A stretch of DNA of 64,000 bases. It comes from Lachnospiraceae bacterium AC3007 (GTDB lineage: Bacteria > Bacillota > Clostridia > Lachnospirales > Lachnospiraceae). The DNA lies in the NCBI GenBank assembly GCA_000621405.1, contig JHYK01000004.1, forward strand, positions 1 through 64,000, given 5' to 3'. This document shows positions 26,686 to 35,655 of the stretch, one piece after another (within the stretch, counting starts at the first letter, position 1; each line of letters starts with the position of its first letter). Under the pieces are notes generated by a model. It searched no databases. It was not told where the DNA came from and saw nothing but the letters and a program-made list of their open reading frames with translations. The position numbers were made by a program, and so were the translations under genes.

Positions 26686-27649
26686 TATTTTTGAAGCAAG
26701 AGATTTTATAGAGGAGATAGTGAGCCGCTACGAGACACTGATCAAGGCGGCGGTTCGTTTTTTTCTGGCTCTTTTATCACTTTCGGTCGTGAACAGCAGA
26801 CTGGGCTACATGGAGAGACTGGATTCCATGACGGTTGTTTTTGCGGTATCGCTTCTTTGTGCACTCATGCCGCCCGGAATGATAGTTTTCTTTTCCGCGC
26901 TCTTTATAATACTGCATTGCTATGCGCTGTCTCTTGAGGCGGCTATAGTTGTACTGGCGGTTTTCCTTCTGATGTTCCTGCTCTACTTCAGATTCACTCC
27001 CAAGGACACGATGGCTGTCCTGCTGACCCCTCTTTCATTTGTGTTCGGGGTGCCGCATATCATGCCGATAATCTATGGATTGAAGGGATCACCTCTGTCC
27101 GGTCTGTCCGTAGGTTTTGGCGTTGCCGCGTATTATACGGTGGATTTCATCGCTGATGCCGATAAGATCGTTGAGTCCATGAAGGACGCAACGACGGTTG
27201 AGCGTTTCAGGACTCTTCTTGACGGAGTGATAAAGAATGACGAGATGACAGCCTATATCATAGCTTTTGCTCTTACCGTAGTCATCGTGAGTATCATAAG
27301 ACGGCTTCCCATACCTCATGCGTGGACGATCGCTATAGCGGCGGGAGTAGTTACAGACATCATATCGCTTATGATGCTGTCTGTCAGACTTGATGTGGAT
27401 ATAAGTGTCGGAGGCCTTCTTCTCGGGGCGATCGTTGCGACAGCGATAGCCTTTCTGTTCAAACTGTTCACCTTCAGCGTGGACTATGCCAAGACGGAGA
27501 GAGTTCAGTTTGAGGATGACGGATATTATTATTACGTGAAAGCCGTGCCCAAGATAAGATCTCACAGTTCAAGGATCAAACGGACACGTGATAAAGATGA
27601 GGAATACAGATCATCGGTAAATGCAGCAGATAGTTTCTCAGATAGGTAA
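26678..27649 (+). CDS. Polytopic membrane protein upstream of cdaA
   Basis: A 323-aa integral membrane protein with about seven to eight hydrophobic segments in two clusters (about residues 22-165 and 195-265), separated by a charged loop (about 165-195), and a cytosolic C-terminus containing VQFEDDGYYYYVKAVPKI and a basic tail. No characterised family is recognised. The ATG at 26678 is used because the upstream in-frame start at 26627 lies deep in the previous gene. It overlaps cdaA by 29 bases, unusually tight coupling that suggests a link with c-di-AMP synthesis or the wall. Confidence 0.8.
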   Translation: MDSIFEARDFIEEIVSRYETLIKAAVRFFLALLSLSVVNSRLGYMERLDSMTVVFAVSLLCALMPPGMIVFFSALFIILHCYALSLEAAIVVLAVFLLMFLLYFRFTPKDTMAVLLTPLSFVFGVPHIMPIIYGLKGSPLSGLSVGFGVAAYYTVDFIADADKIVESMKDATTVERFRTLLDGVIKNDEMTAYIIAFALTVVIVSIIRRLPIPHAWTIAIAAGVVTDIISLMMLSVRLDVDISVGGLLLGAIVATAIAFLFKLFTFSVDYAKTERVQFEDDGYYYYVKAVPKIRSHSSRIKRTRDKDEEYRSSVNAADSFSDR

Positions 27650-28478
27650 TTTCATAAGCTTTGATTCTATACCCGTCATGGGACTGACCGATTATGTGGA
27701 GATCCTCATAATCGCTTTTGTTGTCTACGAGGTTATGGTATGGATTAGGGATACCAGGGCATGGTCGCTGATGAGAGGGATCATAGTGATCGTGGCCTTT
27801 GTTCTTTTCGCCTATCTTCTGCAGATGACGACTATCCTCTGGCTCGTGCGCAACGGACTGAACGTTCTCCTCATGGCGGTTCTTATCATTTTCCAGCCGG
27901 AACTCAGGAGAGCGCTTGATTTTCTCGGACGAAGGAACTTCCTGTCTTCATTTTTCTCATTTAGCGGAGCAAGTGTGAACGAGAGGTTTTCCGACAAAAC
28001 AATGAACGAGATAATAAAAGCCTGCTACGAGATGGGAAGAGCCCGCACCGGAGCATTGATAGTCATGAAGCAGAGCGATCCCCTTACAGAATATATCAGG
28101 ACCGGCATAGAAGTGGATGCGGTCGTAACCAATCAGCTTCTGATCAACATATTTGAACATAACACTCCCCTGCATGACGGAGCGGTAATAGTTGAAGGTG
28201 ACAGAGTCATATCGGCCACATGTTACCTGCCGCTGTCGGATAATATGGAGCTTTCAAAGGAACTTGGCACCAGGCACAGAGCCGGTGTCGGTATATCCGA
28301 GGCTACCGACTCACTGACTATCATTGTGTCGGAGGAGACCGGAAGGATATCCGTGGCACAGGGCGGGGAATTGATCCGTAACGTCAATCAGGACACGCTC
28401 AGGGACATGCTTACGAAACTGCAGAATAAGACCGTGGTCGAAAAGAAGAGCGTAAGAAAAGGGAGGGCACAGAAATGA
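27621..28478 (+). CDS. cdaA: Diadenylate cyclase
   Basis: Makes c-di-AMP from two ATP at the membrane; c-di-AMP controls potassium/osmolyte balance and wall stability. The 285-aa protein has three N-terminal membrane helices (about 25-95) and a DAC domain with the catalytic motifs DGA (D186-A188) and RHR (R218-R220) in GTRHRAGVGISEATD. The C-terminal tail is basic. The start at ATG 27621 lies inside the previous gene and has no clear ribosome site, so coupling is likely. cdaR follows with ATGA overlap, as in Bacillus and relatives. Confidence 0.93.
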   Translation: MQQIVSQIGNFISFDSIPVMGLTDYVEILIIAFVVYEVMVWIRDTRAWSLMRGIIVIVAFVLFAYLLQMTTILWLVRNGLNVLLMAVLIIFQPELRRALDFLGRRNFLSSFFSFSGASVNERFSDKTMNEIIKACYEMGRARTGALIVMKQSDPLTEYIRTGIEVDAVVTNQLLINIFEHNTPLHDGAVIVEGDRVISATCYLPLSDNMELSKELGTRHRAGVGISEATDSLTIIVSEETGRISVAQGGELIRNVNQDTLRDMLTKLQNKTVVEKKSVRKGRAQK

Positions 28479-29809
28479 AAAAGAAGCTGACGTCCTTCCT
28501 GGGCCGTATCACTCATAATGTAGGTCTCAAGCTGCTGGCTACGATACTCGCAGTCATGATCTGGCTTGTCGTGGTCAGTATCGACAACCCGGTCAAGGAT
28601 CAGAATTTCACTCAGATACCTGTGACGATACTGAACGGAGATGTACTTGAGGCAGCGGGTCAGGCTTATGAGCTGGCGGATTCTTCTTCCACGGTGACCG
28701 TCACAGCCAGAGCTGAGAGATCCGTGCTTGCGCAGTTGTCGAGAGATGATTTCTCCGCAACTATCGATATGAACAATTATTCCAACGGCCGGGTTCCCAT
28801 TACCGTAAAGGCGAACCGTCTCTCCGATAAGATAGTAAGCCTTACTCCGAGAACGGCCTATGCCGCAGTCGATGTGGAAGAGCTGGGGACAAAGCAGTTC
28901 TCGATCGATTACGAGGTGACAGGGGAGCCTGCTGAAGGGTATTCCGTCGGAGACGTGATTCTTGCCAGCAACGTAGTCCGTGTACAGGGCCCTGAATCCA
29001 TGGTAGAGACCATAGACAGGGCGATCGTCCGTATCTCGGCGCAGGGGATGACAAGGGATATGCGTACGGAGACGCCTATCATCTTCATAGACAGGAACGG
29101 CGACGATATGGATGCTGAGAGGCTGGAGCTTTCAAGGACGAGCGTGTCCGTTACTGTGGAGATATGGGCTGACCGCGAGATCCCTGTTACATACGGCTAC
29201 ACGGGCATCCCGGCTGAAGGCTTTGCAACGACCGGTAACCTCAATGCCACGATCAATACGATAGAGCTGTCCGGCGATCCGGATGCCCTCTCCGGTATCG
29301 GAGCGATCTCCGTGCCTTCCGAAGAGATAGACATTACGGGAGCAACGGAAAACTATACAGTCACGATCGATATAGCTGCGTTCCTTCCTTCAGGCACCAG
29401 ACCCGCCGATGAGGAAATGGATACCCACTCCGTAGTTACAGTAGAGATAACGGCGCTCACTCTGATGAATGTTGAAGTGCCGATCTCCAATATTACCATA
29501 GACAACATGCCTGACGGATATGTTGCAGATGTGGGCGCAGGAGCAGCCTCGATAGTCACCAGCGTAAGAGGACTTCCCGAAGTGCTTGCCACAGTAGACG
29601 GATCCATGCTCACGGGACGGATCAACATGGATGACGTGAAGGCAAGAAACGGTCTTGATAGCTGGGCTCCCGGGGTGTATGATGCCGAAGTGAGTTTTGC
29701 TTACCCGGAGGGCGTATCCGGCAGCGGTGTATCGACGACAACGGGCATTATGCTCCATCCGGCAGGCGAGGGCATAGGATACGATGTCGGCGCGGCAGCG
29801 GCTGAATAA
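28475..29809 (+). CDS. cdaR: CdaR-type YbbR-domain protein
   Basis: The membrane-anchored regulator of CdaA. One N-terminal membrane helix (about residues 14-34, GLKLLATILAVMIWLVVVSID) is followed by an extracellular part of repeated YbbR beta-domains (about 45-430), with recurring VTV-type edges and PxGY/EGY turns. The 444-aa length suits four repeats. A good GGGAGG ribosome site precedes ATG 28475, which overlaps the cdaA stop. In Bacillus, glmM follows; here the next gene is HPr with its own promoter, so the glmM link is missing. Confidence 0.9.
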   Translation: MKKKLTSFLGRITHNVGLKLLATILAVMIWLVVVSIDNPVKDQNFTQIPVTILNGDVLEAAGQAYELADSSSTVTVTARAERSVLAQLSRDDFSATIDMNNYSNGRVPITVKANRLSDKIVSLTPRTAYAAVDVEELGTKQFSIDYEVTGEPAEGYSVGDVILASNVVRVQGPESMVETIDRAIVRISAQGMTRDMRTETPIIFIDRNGDDMDAERLELSRTSVSVTVEIWADREIPVTYGYTGIPAEGFATTGNLNATINTIELSGDPDALSGIGAISVPSEEIDITGATENYTVTIDIAAFLPSGTRPADEEMDTHSVVTVEITALTLMNVEVPISNITIDNMPDGYVADVGAGAASIVTSVRGLPEVLATVDGSMLTGRINMDDVKARNGLDSWAPGVYDAEVSFAYPEGVSGSGVSTTTGIMLHPAGEGIGYDVGAAAAE

Positions 29810-29817
29810 ATAATCAT

Positions 29818-29846
29818 TTGAATAATTAAGGCATATTTGGTATAGT
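29818..29846 (+). promoter_or_regulatory. ptsH: HPr promoter
   Basis: TTGAAT (29818-29823), 17 bases, TATAGT (29841-29846), 32 bases before the HPr start. Separates HPr from the cdaA-cdaR unit. Confidence 0.7.
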
Positions 29847-29878
29847 ATCTATTACAGTTTTTTTTGGAGCAAAAGGAA

Positions 29879-30142
29879 ATGGTTTCACAGAAGATCACTA
29901 TTAAAAACCCAACAGGACTTCATCTTCGTCCGGCAGGCATACTATGCAAGGAAGCGATGCAGTACAAGTCGCTTATTACTTTTAAATTCAAAGAGAACAC
30001 GGCTAACGCCAAGAGCGTGCTATCGGTTCTCGGGGCGTGTGTAAAATGCGGAGATGAGATAGAGGTGTTTTGTGAAGGAGAAGACGAGGATGCCGCACTG
30101 AAGGGGCTCATAGGAGCCATTGATGCGGGACTCGGGGAGTGA
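29879..30142 (+). CDS. ptsH: Phosphocarrier protein HPr
   Basis: The sugar phosphotransferase carrier. The 87-aa protein has His15 in the NPTGLHLRPAG site, phosphorylated by enzyme I, and Ser46 in NAKSVLSVLG, the HprK/P regulatory site used in Firmicutes carbon catabolite control. Both residues fall exactly at the standard numbers when ATG 29879 is used; GGAG (29866-29869) lies 9 bases upstream. Enzyme I (ptsI) is not adjacent. It is a single-gene unit with its own promoter and terminator. Confidence 0.93.
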   Translation: MVSQKITIKNPTGLHLRPAGILCKEAMQYKSLITFKFKENTANAKSVLSVLGACVKCGDEIEVFCEGEDEDAALKGLIGAIDAGLGE

Positions 30143-30160
30143 TCAGATCCAATGAATATG

Positions 30161-30196
30161 AAAGGCCTCTCTGATTTCAGAGAGGCCTTTGTTATT
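30161..30196 (+). terminator. ptsH: Terminator after HPr
   Basis: AAAGGCCTCTCT (30161-30172), loop GATTTC, AGAGAGGCCTTT (30179-30190): a perfect 12-bp stem followed by GTTATT. It ends 13 bases before the leuA ribosome site, so it might also modulate leuA. Confidence 0.8.
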
Positions 30197-30209
30197 AAAG
30201 GAGGAGAGC

Positions 30210-31916
30210 ATGCTCAACTATAAAAGATACAAAAGAAATCCGGTCATCGATCATCCGGACAGGAAATGGCCCGATAAGCAGATAGAGAAGGCACCGACAT
30301 GGGTGTCCGTGGATCTGAGGGATGGGAATCAGGCACTTGTGGATCCGATGGTCGTATCCGAGAAGATCGAGATGTTTAATAAGCTCGTGGAGCTTGGCTT
30401 TAAGGAGATAGAGATCGGATTTCCGGCAGCCAGCCAGATAGAATATGATTTTCTAAGGGAGCTTGTGGATAAGGACATGATCCCGGATGACGTGACTGTC
30501 CAGGTTCTCACCCAGTGCAGGGAAAACCTTATAAACAGGACATTTGAATCCATAGAGGGAATGAAAAAGGCGATCGTCCATATTTATAATTCCACATCGA
30601 CTCTGCAGAGAGATGTGGTGTTCAATATGAGCAAGGAAGAGATCAAGCAGCTTGCGGTGAACGGGACACTGATGGTCAAGGAGAGAGCAGAGAAATTCCC
30701 GGGGAAGATCATACTTGAGTACTCTCCGGAGAGCTTCACGGGCACTGAGCCGGAATATGCCCTGGAAGTATGCAATGCCGTGACGGAAGCCTGGGGAGCG
30801 ACTCCCGATAATAAGGTGATAATCAATCTGCCGGCGACTGTGGAGATGACCACGCCTAACGTATACGCGGATATCATCGAATGGGAGGATCAGCACCTTG
30901 AGAGAAGGGACTCTGTGATCCTTTCCATACATCCCCATAATGACAGAGGCACCGGAGTTGCAGCTACAGAGCTTGCGATGCTGGCGGGAGCAGAGCGCGT
31001 GGAAGGAACACTGTTCGGTAACGGGGAGAGGACCGGCAATGTGGATGTGCTCAACATTGCCTATAATATGTTTTCACAGGGAATCGATCCCGAGCTTAAT
31101 ATCGAGAATATAAACGATATCATAGATATGTACGAAAGATGCACCAAGATGAAGATCGATCCCAGACATCCTTACGCGGGTAAGCTGGTCTTTACGGCAT
31201 TCTCGGGTTCGCATCAGGACGCCATATCCAAGGGAGTAAAGGCCATGATGGAGAGACATCCCGATACATGGGAGGTTCCCTATCTGCCGATAGATCCGGC
31301 TGATATAGGAAGGGAATACGAGCCTATCGTAAGGATCAATTCGCAGTCGGGTAAGGGCGGAGTGGCATTCATCATGGATTCGTATTTTGGATTCAAGCTG
31401 CCGAAAGGCATGCATAAGGAGTTTGCAAATGTCATCCAGAAGATCTCTGAGGAGAAGGGAGAGGTGGCACCCGCAGAAGTCATGGATGTCTTTCGCGCTG
31501 AATATCTTAACCGTAAGGAGCCTGTCCACTTCCGCAAGCTTCAGGTGGTAGATCTTTCAGATGAGATCGATACGGAATTTGACACGCAGGTCACCGTCTT
31601 CTATACGGATCATGGTGTGGCAAAAGAGTTTTCCGCAACCGGAAACGGTCCTATAGATGCCGTCAAGCGCGGACTTGCCTCCGAACTGGGGATCAATATT
31701 AAGATCATTGACTATGAGGAGCATGCTCTGACGGGCGGATCCAATGCTCAGGCGGCAGCCTATATCCATATGCTGTCTGTGGACGATAATAATATCACAT
31801 ACGGAGCCGGTGTCTCCTCGAACATTACAAGGGCATCGGTCAGAGCTGTATTCTCAGCCGTGAACAGGCTTTTCGGGGATAAGCTGGAAGCAGAGTATTC
31901 CAGAAAGAATCAGTAA
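30210..31916 (+). CDS. leuA: 2-isopropylmalate synthase, long type
   Basis: Condenses acetyl-CoA with 2-ketoisovalerate, the first step of leucine synthesis. The 568-aa product has the catalytic TIM-barrel start VSVDLRDGNQALVDPM, the metal-binding SIHPHNDRGTGVAATELA, GNGERTGNVDVLNIAYN, and a C-terminal regulatory domain (about 430-560) ending in an acidic/basic helix. The length and N-terminus (YKRYKRNPVIDHPDRKWPDK) match the LeuA type typical of Actinobacteria and many Clostridia. AAAGGAGGAG precedes ATG 30210; a TTG at 30189 falls in the terminator stem and is rejected. No other leu genes are adjacent; T-box or leader peptide not seen. Confidence 0.93.
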   Translation: MLNYKRYKRNPVIDHPDRKWPDKQIEKAPTWVSVDLRDGNQALVDPMVVSEKIEMFNKLVELGFKEIEIGFPAASQIEYDFLRELVDKDMIPDDVTVQVLTQCRENLINRTFESIEGMKKAIVHIYNSTSTLQRDVVFNMSKEEIKQLAVNGTLMVKERAEKFPGKIILEYSPESFTGTEPEYALEVCNAVTEAWGATPDNKVIINLPATVEMTTPNVYADIIEWEDQHLERRDSVILSIHPHNDRGTGVAATELAMLAGAERVEGTLFGNGERTGNVDVLNIAYNMFSQGIDPELNIENINDIIDMYERCTKMKIDPRHPYAGKLVFTAFSGSHQDAISKGVKAMMERHPDTWEVPYLPIDPADIGREYEPIVRINSQSGKGGVAFIMDSYFGFKLPKGMHKEFANVIQKISEEKGEVAPAEVMDVFRAEYLNRKEPVHFRKLQVVDLSDEIDTEFDTQVTVFYTDHGVAKEFSATGNGPIDAVKRGLASELGINIKIIDYEEHALTGGSNAQAAAYIHMLSVDDNNITYGAGVSSNITRASVRAVFSAVNRLFGDKLEAEYSRKNQ

Positions 31917-31922
31917 GGAGGA

Positions 31923-32891
31923 TCAGCACCTTATCTTTAAGAGCGTGCATTCTCCGATAATATGACATCTGCCGAGATCTGCGGGGAGGAAAAGGCATGT
32001 TCCTTTTTCGAACCGCACGGGTCTGTTGGTCTCATCGGTCTCCAGACCTCCGTTTCCGTCTATGCACAGCAGCACCTGAAATGACTGGTCGAGCACGGAA
32101 AAGGAGAATCCCTTTGTGACCTGGATGCGCTCCACTTCAAAGTACTCACAGCGGCACAGTATCTCTCTGGCACAACCGAAGTAATACCGTACCATCCTCT
32201 GAGGCTGGCGTATGATCCTGACCGGATCCATATCAAGGACATCCACGGCCTTATCAAAATGCAGCGGACGTTTATTACCGTCCTTGTCGACACGGTCATA
32301 GTCATATAGTCTGTATGTGAGATTAGAGCTTTCCTGCACTTCTACCAGTACGATGCCTTTTCCTATGGCATGTACGGTTCCCGGCCTTACGAAGAAGACG
32401 TCCCCCTTGTGAACGGGGATGTGGTGCAGCATGTTTTCAAGATTACCGTCCTCGATGGCTTTTTTTATCCTGTCGCGGTCCATCGGATGCTCAAAACCAT
32501 AGATGAGCTCAGAATCCTTTTCCGCATCAAGCACATACCAGAATTCTGTTTTTCCGTTATCTCCGTCATTCTTTCTGGCGTAATCGTCATCGGGATGAAC
32601 CTGGATGGAGAGATCCCTGGCTGCATCGATGAACTTAACAAGTATGGGCAGATCCTTACTCTTTTCTCCGAGAAAGGCGGGATTTTGGTCAAGAACTTCC
32701 TTAAGAGTCATGCCGTCATAGATCCCTCCGGATATCACGCTCATGCCGTCGGGGTGGACGGAGCATTCCCAGGATTCCGCCAAAGGGGTTACATCCAGAG
32801 TCTTATTATATTCTGTTTTCAGTCTTTCCCCGCCCCAGATATATCCTTTTCCTGCAGGGATCAGGCGCAGGGGAGTGATCTTTTTGCTCAT
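31923..32891 (-). CDS. manA: Mannose-6-phosphate isomerase, class I
   Basis: Interconverts fructose-6-phosphate and mannose-6-phosphate; zinc-dependent cupin. The 322-aa protein has the Bacillus-type features YIWGGERLKTEYNK, LPILVKFIDAARDLSIQVHPDDDYA (zinc ligands Q and H), GKTEFWYVLDAE (Glu ligand) and VRPGTVHAIGKGIVLVEVQESSNLTYRLYDYDR. Last gene of a minus-strand unit, overlapping manC by 4 bases. It faces leuA with only 6 bases between stops. Confidence 0.9.
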   Translation of the reverse strand: MSKKITPLRLIPAGKGYIWGGERLKTEYNKTLDVTPLAESWECSVHPDGMSVISGGIYDGMTLKEVLDQNPAFLGEKSKDLPILVKFIDAARDLSIQVHPDDDYARKNDGDNGKTEFWYVLDAEKDSELIYGFEHPMDRDRIKKAIEDGNLENMLHHIPVHKGDVFFVRPGTVHAIGKGIVLVEVQESSNLTYRLYDYDRVDKDGNKRPLHFDKAVDVLDMDPVRIIRQPQRMVRYYFGCAREILCRCEYFEVERIQVTKGFSFSVLDQSFQVLLCIDGNGGLETDETNRPVRFEKGTCLFLPADLGRCHIIGECTLLKIRC

Positions 32892-34204
32892 AGGACTGAT
32901 TCAAATTTTTTCTTATCCGATACCGAGATGTTCTCTCCAAGCTGTGCTTCCAGAACAGTAAGTTCTGTCTCTGCTATCAGTGTGTGCTTGCACCCGGCTG
33001 CCATCGTCACTACGTCCCCGGGGTTTACCACCTGTTCCATGCCGTCGATCACGGCTTTCCCGCGGCCTGACAGGATCGTCCATACCTCATCCCTGAATTC
33101 ATGGGAATGATATGACATGTGATTCCCGGGATTTAAGACGACCTTGACGTTCAGATAGCCGTCACCGACGTCTATAACGGAATATGAGCCCCAGGATTTC
33201 TCGGCAAACCGGACATCCGTTGAGATCTTTTCCACGTAAGGCTTCATGTAGCTGGACTGGTCCTTGTCGGCTATAAGTATGCCGTCGCCGGATGCTGCTA
33301 TGACCATGTTCTTTGCCCCCATGACAAGAATGGGAATGTCGAGTTCGTTGATGACATTTGTGTCGCTTGTCGTATCGTCTGCGAGCACCTTGCCCTTTAT
33401 CTCATCGGCCATTACTTCGGCCATCATATTCCAGGTGCCGACGTCCTTCCATTCACCGGCATATCTGAGGACCTGAATGGACTTCTCCTTTTCCACCACG
33501 GCGTAATCAAATGAGATCTTTTCACAATCCGTGTATCTGCGGTACAGATCTCTGTAGTCGGTGAAATCGATAAGAGAGTGAGCTATATCCAGGATATAGG
33601 AGAGCTTAAAAGCAAATACGCCGCCGTTCCAGAGAGCGCCGTCCGCTATGTATTTCTTTGCTGTATCGATATCGGGTTTTTCCTTAAACTCCGATACCTC
33701 CGACAGTTCATCGGTGTTTTTCGGAATGATATAGCCGTATTTTTCCGAAGGATAGGTAGGCTCTATTCCCATTAAGGTTATATTGCGCCTGCCTTCTTTT
33801 GCAATGGAACTCATACGGGCCACAGCTTCGTAATAGGAAGTATCCACATATGGATCTACGGGGCAGACCGCGACCGGCTCTTCTTTATCGATCCCGAGTT
33901 CGTCCCTGAGATAGGCGGCGGCCAGTGCTATAGCGGGAAAAGTATCCCTTCTGGTGGGCTCTACGCATACGGATACGTTTTCCCCGAGCTGATTGTGTAT
34001 GGCCGAAACCTGAGTCTTGCTGGTGGCTATGGTGATATTTGCATCCTTATCCACGCTTTTTATCTGACGATATACGCGCTGGACCATAGATTCATACTCG
34101 CCATCGTCGTTCTTGAAAAGCTTGATGAACTGTTTTGAACGAATGTCGTTGGACAGAGGCCAGAGCCTTTTCCCCGATCCGCCGGACAGTAAAACGATAT
34201 TCAA
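32888..34204 (-). CDS. manC: Mannose-1-phosphate guanylyltransferase, with C-terminal cupin
   Basis: Makes GDP-mannose from GTP and mannose-1-phosphate. The 438-aa protein has the nucleotidyltransferase loop LLSGGSGKRLWPLSN, FKEKPDIDTAKKYI, a left-handed helix region, and a C-terminal cupin (HSHEFRDEVWTILSGRGKAVIDG). This two-domain form is shorter than the usual bifunctional ManC (about 470-480 aa), and a separate manA follows. The start is TTG at 34204; a strong GAGGAGGT lies 7 bases upstream and no ATG fits. It supplies the donor for mannose or, via further steps, fucose transfer. Confidence 0.88.
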   Translation of the reverse strand: MNIVLLSGGSGKRLWPLSNDIRSKQFIKLFKNDDGEYESMVQRVYRQIKSVDKDANITIATSKTQVSAIHNQLGENVSVCVEPTRRDTFPAIALAAAYLRDELGIDKEEPVAVCPVDPYVDTSYYEAVARMSSIAKEGRRNITLMGIEPTYPSEKYGYIIPKNTDELSEVSEFKEKPDIDTAKKYIADGALWNGGVFAFKLSYILDIAHSLIDFTDYRDLYRRYTDCEKISFDYAVVEKEKSIQVLRYAGEWKDVGTWNMMAEVMADEIKGKVLADDTTSDTNVINELDIPILVMGAKNMVIAASGDGILIADKDQSSYMKPYVEKISTDVRFAEKSWGSYSVIDVGDGYLNVKVVLNPGNHMSYHSHEFRDEVWTILSGRGKAVIDGMEQVVNPGDVVTMAAGCKHTLIAETELTVLEAQLGENISVSDKKKFESVL

Positions 34205-34229
34205 TTTGACACCTCCTCAAAACATCTGT

Positions 34230-34988
34230 TTATCGCATATAAAAGCATTTTTCATCTTCGAGTCTCAGTGCGGCAAGCCTGGCGTTATCACATTCCCGGC
34301 CGAATTCCGGATATTCCAGGGCTTTGGCTCCGCAGTCTATCGCAATTATCTTTCTGCCGAAGAACACGGTATTGGGGCCGTCGATGGCTCGTCCCGCCCT
34401 GCAGTAGTGAAAATAGGACGTAGGTGTATGTCCTATTATCAGAGCGCTGTATTTCTTTTTGCCATGGTAGTGCACAAAAGGGTCCTCGTCAAATCCTGCT
34501 CTGTGCCATACGGCCTCGTTTTTTGTGTATATCTGCCCGAGTTTTCCCCTGTTTCCGAAGTAGGGGTAGGCATGGGCTGCCATGTAGAGACGGCCGTTTG
34601 CCTCTATATCGATCGAAAATGACAGAGAACGGAGCCATTCCGAAATAGCCTTTTTATTATTGTCGGAAAGCTTTTCGTAGTCGTCCCAGGTTTTGTAGCC
34701 TTTGTTCATCTCGTACCAGACCAGGTCCGGGAAGCGCATGTCACGGTCTTCCGTAATGGACTGAAGGAACATCAGATCGTGGTTTCCGATGAGACAATGG
34801 ACGTGAGGACTCTGATCAAGATCCATCACATAGCCTATCGTCTCTATGGAATGGGAGCCCCAGTCGGCATAATCGCCCAGGAGATACAGTTCGTCTTTAC
34901 CGGAAGACGGATCAAACCCTATCTCCGATAAAAGGATCATGAAAGGCTCCAGTGCCCCGTGTATGTCACTTATCAGATATGTACTCAT
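34230..34988 (-). CDS. Calcineurin-like metallophosphoesterase
   Basis: A 252-aa phosphatase of the PPP-like superfamily. The metal-binding motifs are in order: SDIHGA (about residue 7), GDYADWG, GNHDLMF and later GHTP; histidines such as AAHAYPYFG lie between. The substrate is unknown; relatives act on phosphoproteins or dinucleoside tetraphosphates. ATG 34988 overlaps the nth stop by 4 bases; a longer reading to 35027 adds non-conserved residues inside nth. Part of the nth-manC-manA unit. Confidence 0.85.
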   Translation of the reverse strand: MSTYLISDIHGALEPFMILLSEIGFDPSSGKDELYLLGDYADWGSHSIETIGYVMDLDQSPHVHCLIGNHDLMFLQSITEDRDMRFPDLVWYEMNKGYKTWDDYEKLSDNNKKAISEWLRSLSFSIDIEANGRLYMAAHAYPYFGNRGKLGQIYTKNEAVWHRAGFDEDPFVHYHGKKKYSALIIGHTPTSYFHYCRAGRAIDGPNTVFFGRKIIAIDCGAKALEYPEFGRECDNARLAALRLEDEKCFYMR

Positions 34989-35614
34989 TGAACACCGTTC
35001 TTCGGACAGATGTCCGACATGAAACACCCGTCACAGTCCGGCTTCCGGGCTTTGCATAAGCTTCGTCCCAGAGAGATAAGATCCTGATTAACAAGGCACC
35101 AGTGATCTTCCGGGATCTTCTTCATGAGGTCATACTCTATTCTTACCGGATCTTTTTCCCGGGTCCATCCCAGCCGGAAAGATACCCTTTTTACATGTGT
35201 ATCTACAACGATCGACGGGATACGGAACACATGGGTCCTTATGACATTGGCTGTCTTTCTTCCGACTCCGGGAAGTGATGTAAGAAGATCGATATCGGAA
35301 GGGATCTCTCCGTTAAGCTCATCTATTATCATTTCTGCCGCTTCCTTTATATGAGCCGCCTTCATTTTATAGAAGCCGCACGGTTTCACGGCCGCTTCGA
35401 GTTCTTTGATTTCTGCTTCTGCAAAGGAGACAAGGGAAGGGTATGTCCGGAAAAGGTCCTTAGTGACTTCATTTACTCTTTTATCCGTGCATTGCGCGGA
35501 GAGAATTGTCGCGATCAGAAGTTCATAGGGCTTATCGTAGTCGAGGAATATCCGGATCTCTTTTCCGTATTCTTCATCCAGACGGTCGATTTGCTGGTGT
35601 ATATTCTTTTTCAT
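34985..35614 (-). CDS. nth: Endonuclease III
   Basis: A DNA glycosylase/AP lyase for oxidised pyrimidines. The 209-aa product has the helix-hairpin-helix LTSLPGVGRKTANVI with the catalytic Lys, VVDTHVKR with the catalytic Asp, and the iron-sulfur cysteine pattern C-x6-C-x2-C-x5-C (CKARKPDCDGCFMSDIC). ATG 35614 (MKKNIHQQ) is used; the longer frame to 35644 would overlap the promoter. The -10-like TATGAT is only a few bases from this ATG, so the message may have almost no leader. Confidence 0.93.
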   Translation of the reverse strand: MKKNIHQQIDRLDEEYGKEIRIFLDYDKPYELLIATILSAQCTDKRVNEVTKDLFRTYPSLVSFAEAEIKELEAAVKPCGFYKMKAAHIKEAAEMIIDELNGEIPSDIDLLTSLPGVGRKTANVIRTHVFRIPSIVVDTHVKRVSFRLGWTREKDPVRIEYDLMKKIPEDHWCLVNQDLISLGRSLCKARKPDCDGCFMSDICPKNGVQ

Positions 35615-35631
35615 GCTATAATCATACCATG
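35591..35631. promoter_or_regulatory. Overlapping divergent promoter boxes, nth and membrane protein
   Basis: On the plus strand TATAAT lies at 35617-35622, with a weak TTGCTG at 35591-35596 (20-base spacing). On the minus strand TATGAT is at 35626-35621. The two -10 boxes overlap, so the genes may compete for polymerase. The -35 boxes are poor on both strands. Confidence 0.45.
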
Positions 35632-35655
35632 ATTTCAGAGACAAAAGAAGCCGAC

